Assembly (NCBI GenBank): GCA_028023455.1
Contig: JAQFVV010000030.1
Coordinates: 8,272,876 to 8,336,875, forward strand
Direction of reading: 5' to 3'
DNA length: 64,000 nucleotides
Source: Epiperipatus broadwayi
Taxonomy: Eukaryota; Onychophora; Udeonychophora; Euonychophora; Peripatidae
The notes beneath the pieces were generated by a model. The model was not told the DNA's origin, did not search any database, and saw only the letters and a list, made by a program, of their open reading frames with translations. The position numbers and the translations under genes are program-made. Shown here one piece after another: positions 14,006 through 62,062 of the stretch (the first letter of the stretch is position 1; the number at the start of each line of letters is the position of its first letter).

Positions 14006-14790
14006 CTAAGTATTCCGGCAATTCCAATCCTGAACTGCGTCAATAAGAAATTTAAATTCTGGAGCAGACTCTCGGGCTGTAGCAGCCAAGACCATCATAA
14101 GAGTCATTAAAGTTATCTGGCCCCACGTCTGATCTGCTAACCCTGGCTGACATGTGCATATATCTTCCTCCTTTAATTTGTGAAGGATTCTTAAGAATAG
14201 CTCACCAATTGAGCAATCTGATCCCTTGTTAAAAATGACTTTGCATCTGGTGGACCAGATTGACAAGTTTATCATTGTGGTAAGCCTGATCTGTCCTAAA
14301 CTGCTTTTTTTGAAAGCATATTTTAGTGATATACTAGCATTCCGATTTGTTGATTATTTTCAATGCAATGTTACGTACATCTTTCCATATTCCACATTGT
14401 TTGAGAAAATGGGATAGATTCTTCTGATCTGAAGCATAGGGGGCAGATGGGGTTAATGTTACATCTCCTTTGATAACAGAGGAAGACTGCCTTAGAGAGA
14501 GCCCCAAGATTGACCTTCAGGAGAAAATCGACAAACTTGGGGCCGAGTTTAAGCAGTTTAGTCATCTTTGTAAGACGCAATATTCCAATAGGGAGAAGAT
14601 TATCCGTTTTGGTTTTGCCCTCATAAACCACTTGAAAAGCTTGCCAATAGGCCAGTTTATTTTGGAATAGCGTACTCGATGTACTGATGTTATCAATTAC
14701 CAAAGTCATGTTGTTAAATCCAAAGTTTGCGCCATTTCGGAGGGGGCTGATCTGTAGGGCCACCTTCTCCATTGAAAAAGGACATTCCAT
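14006..14790 (-). pseudogene. Decayed non-LTR retrotransposon (LINE) C-terminus
   Basis: The minus-strand frame 14790 to about 14400 encodes a LINE-like C-terminal region with a putative zinc knuckle, ICPLCFRSEESIP. A single-base frameshift near 14405 then moves the reading to HFLKQCGIWKDVRNIAL, which restores the C-x2-C...H-x4-C spacing seen after the reverse transcriptase domain of several LINE clades. A further frame (14275-14006) continues with IWSTRCKVIF. No 5' part is present. The clade is uncertain. Confidence 0.65.
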
Positions 14791-17700
14791 TTCTTGGTTT
14801 AATTCATTAAAAATAGTTGAATGTTAATATAAAGAAATTTTATATATACTTGACAATTCATATGTGTTGCACACAACATCAGATTTTATTACTAGATAAG
14901 CTCACGTGCTAACATTACTAACAAAGTTCATATGCAATGCCAGATCCCAGCCACGAGAAGAAACATATAACTAACAATAATAAAGGCTCAGAGGAAAATA
15001 TAATAAAGACTTAGGAAGAAGTACTTGACCAAGGTAAATGTCAAAATGAATGATTGCAAATTTCAAGTGATAAACAAATACAGATTAGAACAGATAAAAA
15101 TATATATAAATGAGCATGGGTAGGAAATCGCTGAAGCCAATGCAAAATATCAAAATCAGCCTCTGTATAGTATAGAAATAAATAAAAGGGCCGAATAAAT
15201 AAATAACCTTCGCATGGTATATATAAGGGATCATTTGATATATGCACACACACACACAAGCCAAAAACACTCTTTTTCTTTCAGCCATGTATGATATAAA
15301 CAACAAGAAAAAAAAACTGCCAATAATTTAAATGGGTTAACAAATAAAAATTACTGTACAAACACCAAATAAAAAAAAAAAATGCCAAGTTCTAAGGCAT
15401 TATTAATTAAAAAAACACAAAGAAATATTAATCTAGATTTCTTTTCTATAATCTTACAAAAATCCCTTCTTACTTCTTGCTAAAGAAAATCTAGATTAAT
15501 TAAAACAATCACGAAAGTGAAGAGGTGAGAATCTTGCTCTCGGATTCTTTTAAATAACTTTCTATTAGCTTATGAAGGGGTAAAAAAATAATAACTTTAG
15601 AAAACTACTGCAGGCTATTAAAATTATCAACTGTCAAATTTAAAAGAAATTAAGAAGTTTTAAATAACATTATTCAAACAATTATAATATATGGCATATA
15701 AAAAAAAAAAGAATTAATAAAACATAAAATTATGAATCAATAAAACAAATAAAATTACTACGTTTACCTATCACTGGCTTAACTAGTATATCTAAAGAAT
15801 AGTCCATAAAAAGATTCTACCTTAAGTCTATAGTGAAGTGAGTATTGCACTATTACTTCCTGTTCTGATGTAGTATATAAATGTATATGTATGCCTGGCT
15901 CGTAGACATTATTTCTGGAATCTTCTTTTTGTTAAATGGGTAATGAGAAGTGCATTGCTAAGACAGTCTCTAAGATGTCAGCAGTTGGGCTGGGTTTGGT
16001 GGTCAGTTAAGGAAGGTGAGCATATGCTGGCTATAAGTTCATACAGATTAGCTTTCATCTTTTGGGTATTTAGCAGCACAGCTTCAGATATGGCAACTGA
16101 TGCAAGTTCTGAGTTCATCGATGAGCACAAATAAATATGGCAGATTCAAAATATAACTTGAATCAGCACACACAACAGAATATGTAGAATCAGAAAATGA
16201 TGAATTTAGCAGAATCTGATGAATTAAATAAATAAATAAATAATTTTTACCTGATTTTTTTATTGATCTTTTCATTGTGCAGCCCACTCAGAAATTTAAG
16301 CAATCTCCCTAATGAGCAAACCAATGATTAAAATTTTTTTGAATAAGATAAATCAAATATTTTTAATTCATTAAAAAATACCAAATATCATATTTATTCA
16401 ATTTAAAAATTTCCAGATAACAATACTTAATAAAAGAAAACAATTTTGTTAAGATTTTAATTAATAATGAACTGATCAAAATTGATAAAAAAAAAAACAT
16501 TTTAAGATTAAGTATTATTTTCTGAACTATGAAAATTTTTTTACCAAAAGATAATAAATTATAAAATTCATTTTTTAAATAAAAACTATTACATTTAAAT
16601 AAACTGAGCTAATCTTAAAACATTTTTGCTATTAGTGTGCGTTCGTATACACGTTACCGCACTTATCAAAAAAAAAAAACCACAATTTGAATAAAAAAAA
16701 ACTTGACAACTTAAATTAAAATTAAGTTTGTTTAGTGAACACTAAATACTAGCATATAAATTAATATTGAGGTAGTCAAAGCATCTCAATATATTTCTCA
16801 AAATTATTAATACAAACAAATTGTAGATTTAATGGCAAAAAATTATTTGATATAAACAACTGGTACCAAGCCCACCCATAAAAATATCCATATTTGTAAA
16901 AAAAAATTAAAAATTCATACCACTAAATATCTTATAGGATAAGTCTTAGACAAATCCTTCAGTAACCACAAAATAATGAACTTCTGATAAATAAACTATT
17001 CTTACAATATTTTGCTTTTGAAAATGTGAAAAATTTCAAAATGATCCCTGTTTTCAAAGCAATGCTATAATGGTCTTACAAAAAGTATATTTACATTATT
17101 AAAGATATCAATGTGGGTGATATTTATATTACATGAGTCATTATTAATGGCAAAATAACATCAACCTAGCCTAAAGAGCATGCTGGTAACAATCATTTTT
17201 CATAATTATATATGACAGCATATATTTTCAACACCTAATTATTTCCAAGATACTAAATTTATGTAGGGCCATAAATTTTATAAATATTTAAAAGTAGACC
17301 ATTTCAATAAAATATTTGCATTCTAATAATGTAAAGTTTTTTGTATAAATAAAATCCAATGTTGTTTTTTAATAACCTAAAATTTTAAATTAATTTACAT
17401 AGAAACTTATCAATATGAGTATAAGACTTGCAGTAATACTGATTTTTTAAAGATCAGAATTAATATTAAATAAATCTTTAAAAATTAAAAAATAACCAAG
17501 AATGTAGCAGCTTTTTTTAAAAAACTATTGTTATTAGCACGGCTACTTTATGCATGATCGTGAAATATTCCCAAATTTTAATATTGTTTAAAATATGATA
17601 CACATTTAGAATGATCTTTCTTTTAATTAATAAAAAAAACAACATAATGTTGCTTTTATACGATTGTCAATGGCTTGAATCAATGTGTTAATTTCTAAAG

Positions 17701-17922
17701 TTAATATATAAATATTACCCATCTATCCCTAACACTAAACAATGTCATCCATAAATATTTTAGCAAAATTGACTTCTATTAATTAGAAAATCTTTATACT
17801 TACTTTTTCAATGAGTTAAATTGTTAGTTTTCAATATATTTATCAATCATTTCAAAATATCAGATATAAATTAATATCCATTTTTGATATTAGAAAATGG
17901 AAATGCAATTACTGTTCTAAAG
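14791..17922. other. AT-rich intergenic stretch, no supported gene
   Basis: Contains short simple repeats: a (CA)n run at about 15246-15258 and (AAAT)n at about 16225-16243. A less AT-rich island at about 15830-16140 includes a 63-codon plus-strand frame with no recognisable similarity. Otherwise it is featureless. Confidence 0.5.
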
Positions 17923-19383
17923 TGTACCGGGTCGTACCACTGAACCCACCTACTTATACGTATATATAAGTTGTGGCCGGTTTCAAACTCCTTCACAATA
18001 CACTTATAATATTATAAAGTTAGGTGAACGAACCGGCACGTTCGAGCAAAATGGAGATCTTATTAATAGCTTTAACTATCAACAATGGCCCATCTCGGCT
18101 GCTAGATTCAAACCCCTACCATCCAAATACTTTATTTGTTTCAGGGTAAACCCCGGGGCGCCAGCTAGTCTGAAGACTAACATATTCGGGTGGTAGGCTC
18201 ATAATCCAGCGCTCGAAACAATTCCCTTAACCAGCCCAGTCTAATTTTAATCAATGATATTTATTGTTAATAAGAGATTGATAAAAAGAATTGACCGACA
18301 GATCAAGTTTAATTTTAAAGATAATTTATTTCAATCAACATCAATTAAGTTTAAATATAATTTACTAACCAACATAAACGCATTCTAAACATTTTATAAA
18401 TCCAAATTTCACACACGCACATTAACATATGATAGGATATTTCATGAACAAAGCAACATAATCTTAGACATTTAAATTAACTCTCATTCGCAAAAAAAAT
18501 AATAATAAAGCATTAATAACATCTGAAACTCACGCACACACATCAATAGTTCCTTTTATGTATGATAGAGTTCATATAATGTTATTCTTCAATATTTACG
18601 GATCACAGTGGTGACTACTACTTGTAAATAATAATAAAACAGATACCTAGGATTTTTTCTTGTCGGTGGCTACTTCTGCTGCTTCTGATCGATTGTATCT
18701 AACCGGTTAGATTTTGTTTATGGAAGAGAATTTATGGTAATCCGTTGGTTTCTTCTTGGAGACAGCTGCACGTTTTGACGGAGGGTTTCTGTGTTGTTAT
18801 CCAGACATTATTTCTCAGGCAGGTTTTGATGATCTTATGGGACTAAAAAAGGCTGGAGCACAAACGTATATTTCCAAAAGCTTTTCAGCACTGCATTTCT
18901 GTCAACTAACACAGTAAAACTAGACTGAATTTCAAACTCCAACTGAATGTCTGATAAAACGAAAAAAAGTCTATTTATACCTGCGAAGTGTTTTTGTTTT
19001 AATATCCTCCGGCAATACGTGTTGTCGAAATTCCTTTAGATTAATTATATGACAACGTGTTTTTCGATTGAATATTTGATTAGTAGTAGCTATTTTAAAA
19101 TGTGTTGTTTTCATATCTTTAATTAGCAGTCCACCACTGTGTTTCTTTTGAAATACATTTCATTTCTTTATTCATTTTTTTTTTTTTTTTATATATTTTA
19201 ATAATTTTAACTTTTTATGAAACTCTTAGTTTGTTTTTTTTTTTTTTTTTTTATAGGAAAACTCCCTCTCCCCTCTTTAAAGTAATTAATTGTAACTTTC
19301 AAATTCTTTTTTCCGAAAGATTTTGATAATAATTTTTATCCAAAATTATTTTATATACATGTGCCAATTTTGGCATTGGCACA
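17923..19383 (-). repeat. LTR (3' LTR of the minus-strand element)
   Basis: A 1461-bp copy with TG...CA ends, differing from the right copy by a small number of substitutions and short indels. Examples are near 18021-18060 and the T-run lengths near 19177-19252. By eye the two copies are more than 98% identical, which indicates a recent insertion. On the minus strand a polypurine tract immediately precedes it. Confidence 0.88.
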
Positions 19384-19386
19384 TTA

Positions 19387-19397
19387 CACCCCCCTCC
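19387..19397 (-). other. Polypurine tract of the LTR element
   Basis: Minus-strand GGAGGGGGGTG lies three bases (TAA) before the 3' LTR, at the expected place for the plus-strand primer in reverse transcription. It agrees with the orientation given by the primer-binding site. Confidence 0.7.
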
Positions 19398-19502
19398 GTT
19401 TTAGAGTAAAATGCGTCATTTTTGACCATTTTATCTCTTGCAATTTTAATTGTTGACTATAAAGATTTATTAATTTTTTTTTTTTATTTTAGATAATTCC
19501 TA

Positions 19503-20172
19503 CACATGTGTATACGTGCAGCATAATTCTACACCTACTAATATTCTAGATATCGAGTTATTACTGGACTTGCATACAGGGAATCTATAATAAATACATC
19601 CCTTTTTGCACTCACCATAAGGTGCAGCAGTACCAAGAAAATAACCTAAAAGGATATCTGGATAAATACATTTAAGATACTCATCATAAGGTATCGTATT
19701 TACCGAATATTACAGTGTATGTGCGCGTATATACCCATGCATACTTACCTACTCGTAATACACATTAGACTGACTTTATACTTTTATTACTAATCTTATA
19801 ATATTATTTGTAAATCGTTACGAACATCTTTATTTAACACATGTGTATATGTGCAGCATAATTCTACACCTACTAATACTCTAGATATCGAGTTATTACT
19901 GGACTTGCTTTCAGGGAATCTATAATAAATAAACCCCTTTTTGCACTCACCATAAGGTGCAGCAGTACCCAGAAAATAACCTAAAAGGATATCTGGATAA
20001 ATACATTTAAGATACTCATCATAAGGTATCGTATTTACCGAATATTACAGTGTATGTGCGCGTATATACCCATGCCTACTTACACACTCTTAATACACCT
20101 TAGATTGCCTTTATATATATTTTTATTAATCTGATCTCACAAATTATTTTCAAACCTTTTATGAACATATTA
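19503..20172. repeat. 335-bp tandem direct duplication inside the LTR element
   Basis: Two head-to-tail units (about 19503-19837 and 19838-20172) start with CACATGTGTAT and share CTAGATATCGAGTTATTACT, TGCACTCACCATAAGGTGCA and CATAAGGTATCGTATTTACC. Each unit includes a stretch of about 110 bp that is also found inside family B. There is no coding potential. A fainter third unit may start near 20311. Confidence 0.85.
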
Positions 20173-21022
20173 AATATTAGTTTTACGATACTATTTTTAA
20201 ACCATCAGTTTACATATTTATTTATATTACGGAATCATATTTTAAATCATTTACGCTTATTTATTTATCTTGATTTTATCGAGTTTATTTTAACTATTTG
20301 ACCTACTTATTTATTTACGAACATTTTTCTTGATTAACATGTGCGTTGATCACTTTTCCTAAGTATTGACCATTTCAAATTCTTATTTTTCTAGAGTGCA
20401 TTTTTAGTTTTTATTTTCATCATTAGGTAATAAATGTAATATTAAGAGAAGTAGGCAGCAAAGTATAAGGCAATTCAACACACAGATCGACTTTGTGCTG
20501 ATTTAAACCAACTTTTAATTTCTTGCGGAAGTCGTGACTACAGCATGGGCAACTGTTGTGCACAACGGATCATGAAAAGGGACTTTAAGATTGCGAATGG
20601 CAGGACTATCTCTACTGCACATTCGACTTACTAAAATATTTATTTTATTTGGTTACTGGGAATTTTTCCTCCAGATTTATTAATTTTTATATGCCAGGAC
20701 TTTTCTACTGGCGCATCATCATCAATATTAATTATTTTTCGCACTACCCATCTGTAGAACAAAGTCACCGTAAGACAAGGCTTAATCCAACACAAGTCAG
20801 GCCTGGAATTTATCTCCTTGCCCAAATACTCGCACACACCTCAATCCTAATTTAATACACTTTTCTTTTTTTTCTTTTTTTTAACTTTATTTGATAATGT
20901 TTTATTTCCATTAATACGTTCATTATACACTTATTTATTTCATTTTTATTTTTAAAGCGTTATTTTACTCTTTTTTTTTTTTTAAAAAAAAAAACCATTT
21001 TCATTTTGCTTGACTATTTTGA

Positions 21023-21205
21023 TTTTACACATTTGTTTTGTTTGCGTCACGCTCCGCTATGTTCTAGACTTATGAGCTGGGGTATCAATATAATCGATAA
21101 GACATAATCGAGGATTTTTGACATAATCATTTTGTTTGTCTAATTTGATTTTACATATTTATTTTGTTTGCGTCATGCTCCGCTATGTTCTAGACTTATG
21201 AGTTA
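21023..21205. repeat. Partial tandem duplication (124-bp period) inside the LTR element
   Basis: The stretch TTTGCGTCACGCTCCGCTAT followed by GTTCTAGACTTATGAG at about 21023-21080 recurs at about 21147-21204 with few changes. A short GACTTATGAGTTA repeat follows. It adjoins the low end of the internal family B copy. Confidence 0.75.
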
Positions 21206-21245
21206 GACTTATGAGTTAGTGACTAGTTATTCATGATTATTACGA

Positions 21246-22892
21246 TGTAACAGCTAGGTGTTAGTGCTGAGGGGATTGAAAAAGACGCACAGCTTCAATC
21301 CCTTCAGTTCTGTTAAGAAAGGAAGAAAAATGAGCCATCGTTTCTACATTGAGGACCAACTACACTAAAAAATCTCCGGATGGATAAATAAATCGGCCAA
21401 CAGGATACCAATCTTCGGACGACATGGGAATTCACGTTCAAACGGCAAGGAATATATGAAGATGAACTATTTAAATAACCGTAAGAACTTTAAAATTTAT
21501 GAACAGTAAATTAAAAACTTTCCAGATTTAAATAATTGCAATATTATTCTATCTGACCAACATTATTTATTAATTAGTTATAATTTTATTTAATGTATTT
21601 ATTTTGTAAAATCATTTCCATTTATTTATTTTTTGTTCTTTAAGTTTTATTATGATTTTTGTTTTCCGTTAAGTTAAATTATATAAATGTTAAACTTAAG
21701 TCGGGCGTGAATGGCTGTATAGATTTGTAAAGTTATATTAGGGGAGGGTAATCTTAGGTTATTTGTTTCGTGGTTAAATTGGGTCAATGGATTGGATATA
21801 TTGGTGTGATTAGTAGATGTAATATTGATTCGCCACGGGCAGAATCGCTTCACACGCCGCACACTTCCGTTTGCCTATGGAAGGAATTATAAGTCGGATA
21901 CCGCAGTTCCTTTCTATGGAGTTTTTTGTTTTATTGCTCTTCTTTAGAGATAGATGTAATATTCCTATCTCATAAGGGGCAATTTCTTCTTTTAACCTTT
22001 TGTGCTGTCGTATTTTATTACATTGAATACATCAATATATCAGATGAATTGATGCCAGTTTGACTACGAATTTTAGCCTAAGGTTAAATAGGGATAGAAT
22101 ATTTTAATTTCAATGCAAATCTATGTAGTATTCATGCTCGACCCTAAATAAAAATGCATTAAATTTAAGTTATTTATAGATGCTTGCATGGATTGTTTAT
22201 CGGTTAACTATGTTTTGCGTTTTCATATTTGATCAAAATATATAGACATTCGATAAATAATGATACCTTACGGTGAGTATCTAAAATGTATTTATTCGGA
22301 TGTCTTTTAAGTTATTGGTGACAATGCAAGTATCTTATGGTGAATACTATTGGGTTACATATAAATTTCCCTCCGCAATTGTCAGTAATCAATAATTTTA
22401 TATTTTGATCGTTTATGTTTACTTTGAAATGTTTTTGACCGTTGAAATCTATGTAACCGATCTATAGCAACATATTAAACAGGTTTATAAGCCCATCTGT
22501 GCGAACTTGATTAAAAATGTAAATTTATAATATAATAGTAACTCAATGTAAATTAAAGTAAAATCAAAGTTAAAAATAATGTTAAATGTTTAAATGTAAA
22601 TCACTAAAATAATTTTAAACCTTATATATATGTGCATAAATAAATCTGTTTGTATGATAATTACTGGCAGTGGCTTACTTTATTCTTTTATATATTAGTA
22701 AATGATATTATTAAATCTCTGCTATTCCACTGAGCTAGTGACAATGGGCTAACGATCTAAATATGTAAATACAGTGGAATCCTAACAGCGCGTATCTGCC
22801 TACTTTATAAATTTTTCTAGGCTCAAATGCCTAGATGGCGCCCTTTGGTAGTGCGGTGCGATGCGATCTCCCACTTCGTTTGGATCGTTATA
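21246..22892 (-). mobile_element. Family B copy (minus) inside the LTR element
   Basis: On the minus strand this begins TATAACGATCC directly after the primer-binding palindrome and includes the family hallmark GGGCGCCATCTAGGCATTTG (about 22820-22842). It also has the CATAAGGTATC block and the lead segment of the internal inverted repeat (AATCATTTCC on plus at about 21610). It ends CTGTTACA at 21246. The usual terminal block of the family (poly-A/T-rich 300 bp) is missing, and I see no matching 4-bp target duplication, so this copy may be part of the retroelement or rearranged. Confidence 0.65.
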
Positions 22893-22898
22893 ATTGGC

Positions 22899-22916
22899 GC
22901 CCCACGTTGGGCGCCA
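22899..22916 (-). other. Primer-binding site of the LTR element
   Basis: Read on the minus strand, TGGCGCCCAACGTGGGGC lies 4 nt (TAAA) inside the 5' LTR. The TGGCGCC start is the usual complement of a tRNA CCA-bearing 3' end. I did not assign the tRNA. With two further bases, CC, the site forms a nearly perfect 20-bp palindrome. Confidence 0.75.
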
Positions 22917-22920
22917 TTTA

Positions 22921-24378
22921 TGTACCGGGTCGTACCACTGAACCCACCTACTTATACGTATATATAAGTTGTGGCCGGTTTCAAACTCCTTCACAATACA
23001 CTTATAATATTATAAAGGTTAGGTGAACGAACCGGCACTTCGAGCAAAATGGGAGATATTAATAGCTTTAACTATCAACAATGGCCCATCTCGGCTGCTA
23101 GATTCAAACCCCTACCATCCAAATACTTTATTTGTTTCAGGGTAAACCCCGGGGCGCCAGCTAGTCTGAAGACTAACATATTCGGGTGGTAGGCTCATAA
23201 TCCAGCGCTCGAAACAATTCCCTTAACCAGCCCAGTCTAATTTTAATTAATGATATTTATTGTTAATAAGAGATTGATAAAAAGAATTGACCGACAGATC
23301 AAGTTTAATTTTAAAGATAATTTATTTCAATCAACATCAATTAAGTTTAAATATAATTTACTAACCAACATAAACGCATTCTAAACATTTTATAAATCCA
23401 AATTTCACACACGCACATTAACATATGATAGGATATTTCATGAACAAAGCAACATAATCTTAGACATTTAAATTAACTCTCATTCGCAAAAAAAAATAAT
23501 AATAAAGCATTAATAACATCTGAAACTCACGCACACACATCAATAGTTCCTTTTATGTATGATAGAGTTCATATAATGTTATTCTTCAATATTTACGGAT
23601 CACAGTGGTGACTACTACTTGTAAATAATAATAAAACAGATACCTAGGATTTTTTCTTGTCGGTGGCTACTTCTGCTGCTTCTGATCGATTGTATCTAAC
23701 CGGTTAGATTTTGTTTATGGAAGAGAATTTATGGTAATCCGTTGGTTTCTTCTTGGAGACAGCTGCACGTTTTGACGGAGGGTTTCTGTGTTGTTATCCA
23801 GACATTATTTCTCAGGCAGGTTTTGATGATCTTATGGGACTAAAAAGGCTGGAGCACAAACGTATATTTCCAAAAGCTTTTCAGCACTGCATTTCTGTCA
23901 ACTAACACAGTAAAACTAGACTGAATTTCAAACTCCAACTGAATGTCTGATAAAACGAAAAAAAGTCTATTTATACCTGCGAAGTGTTTTTGTTTTAATA
24001 TCCTCCGGCAATACGTGTTGTCGAAATTCCTTTAGATTAATTATATGACAACGTGTTTTTCGATTGAATATTTGATTAGTAGTAGCTATTTTAAAATGTG
24101 TTGTTTTCATATCTTTAATTAGCAGTCCACCACTGTGTTTCTTTTGAAATACATTTCATTTCTTTATTCATTTTTTTTTTTTTTTATATATTTTAATAAT
24201 TTTAACTTTTTATGAAACTCTTAGTTTTTTTTTTTTTTTTTTTTTTTATAGGAAAACTCCCTCTCCCCTCTTTAAAGTAATTAATTGTAACTTTCAAATT
24301 CTTTTTTCCGAAAGATTTTGATAATAATTTTTATCCAAAATTATTTTATATACATGTGCCAATTTTGGCATTGGCACA
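22921..24378 (-). repeat. LTR (5' LTR of the minus-strand element)
   Basis: A 1458-bp copy with the same TG...CA ends. Any LTR promoter would fire leftward from here. Its outer edge is about 0.3 kb from the ligase stop codon on the same strand, so transcripts of the host gene that run on would enter this LTR. Confidence 0.88.
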
Positions 24379-24674
24379 AAAGATAACATCCAATTTTTTA
24401 AATAAAATGAATACTTCACTAGTATAATACATCATTATTTTCAAGAATATATATATTTTGGCTACATTATTGTTTTATAATATTTTAAGTTTTTTTTTTT
24501 TTTTTTTGAAAAAACCTCATAATAATTATGGATGGATTATAATACAAAACTTGAGAATAATATATTCGCTGCTAATATTTTCTCCAAGATAAAAAAAAAT
24601 TAACATAATATAATGTTTCAAAAAGATTTAAAAAAACAAACAAAAATAGTTTCAATAATTTATTTTACTTACTT

Positions 24675-61575
<36,901 letters not shown>

Positions 61576-61885
61576 TTAATTTGTAATCATTAATAGTTAA
61601 AAAATTATGTAAAATTTGGATTAAGTCATTTTTTTAACTTTTACAAATTAATTCAAAAATTTGAATGTAAACTTCATAAAGAATGTACAATTTGCTTAAT
61701 TTTAAACAATTTACTTTCATTAACAAAAACAAAAATACTTAATTGTGATTATTAATTAGAGAAAATATAACTTACTATTAAAAATTTATCGGCTGAACGT
61801 TTTCGAGGAACCATGCCTCATACTCATAGCCTTCATGAAAAGTGTAATAAATATATGCAAATGTAAATATTCAAATAAGCTACTG

Positions 61886-62062
61886 TTACGTAGCCCATTT
61901 TTTCGAGATCTCGAAGCATGTGTCCTTTCTGTTAATGGCATGGATGTCTCTATTAATATAGAATGCCTCCTTTATTTTTCTCCTGTAATCATTTGGCTCT
62001 GAACATAAAATAATGGGGTTGGCAGGTATGAAGTTGTGCCCAGATTGTTTACTATGTTCGAA
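61886..62062 (-). pseudogene. Penelope-like element C-terminal endonuclease fragment
   Basis: The minus strand has an open 58-residue frame to a stop: FEHSKQSGHNFIPANPIILC, SEPNDYRRKIKEAFYINRDI and HAINRKDTCFEISKKW. This fits the C-terminal GIY-YIG region of Penelope-like elements, in which a conserved E-H/R-R-x-K-E-A/I-x-I segment precedes a final L/I-S-x2-W. The downstream non-coding part (about 61790-61880) contains CTCGAAAACGTTCAGCCG, which is reminiscent of the segment after PLE ORFs. It is truncated at its 5' side and sits about 325 bp upstream of exon A, in the same orientation as the gene. Confidence 0.7.

Larger units (their letters stand above)
17923..24378 (-). mobile_element. Complete non-coding LTR retroelement (LARD-like), 6.46 kb
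   Basis: Two nearly identical terminal copies of 1461 and 1458 bp flank a 3.5-kb interior. Both begin TGTACCGG and end GGCACA on the plus strand, so termini are TG...CA, and the element is flanked by a 4-bp direct repeat AAAG (17919-17922 and 24379-24382). On the minus strand the right LTR is followed after TAAA by TGGCGCCCAACGTGGGGC, a typical primer-binding-site form, and a polypurine tract GGAGGGGGGTG sits just before the left LTR. These give minus orientation. The interior has no gag or pol ORF, so this is a non-autonomous element resembling large retrotransposon derivatives. It is probably mobilised by a related Ty3/gypsy-like element, which is inferred from the 4-bp duplication and PBS type. 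Confidence 0.88.

Noticed and set aside
15943-16134. 63-codon plus-strand ORF in a less AT-rich island
   Set aside because: No domain, no splice partners and no clear initiation context, so it is not supported as a gene.
20640-20855. Overlapping plus and minus ORFs of 65-68 codons inside the LTR element
   Set aside because: They do not resemble gag, protease, reverse transcriptase or integrase. An element interior with only such short frames is best called non-coding.
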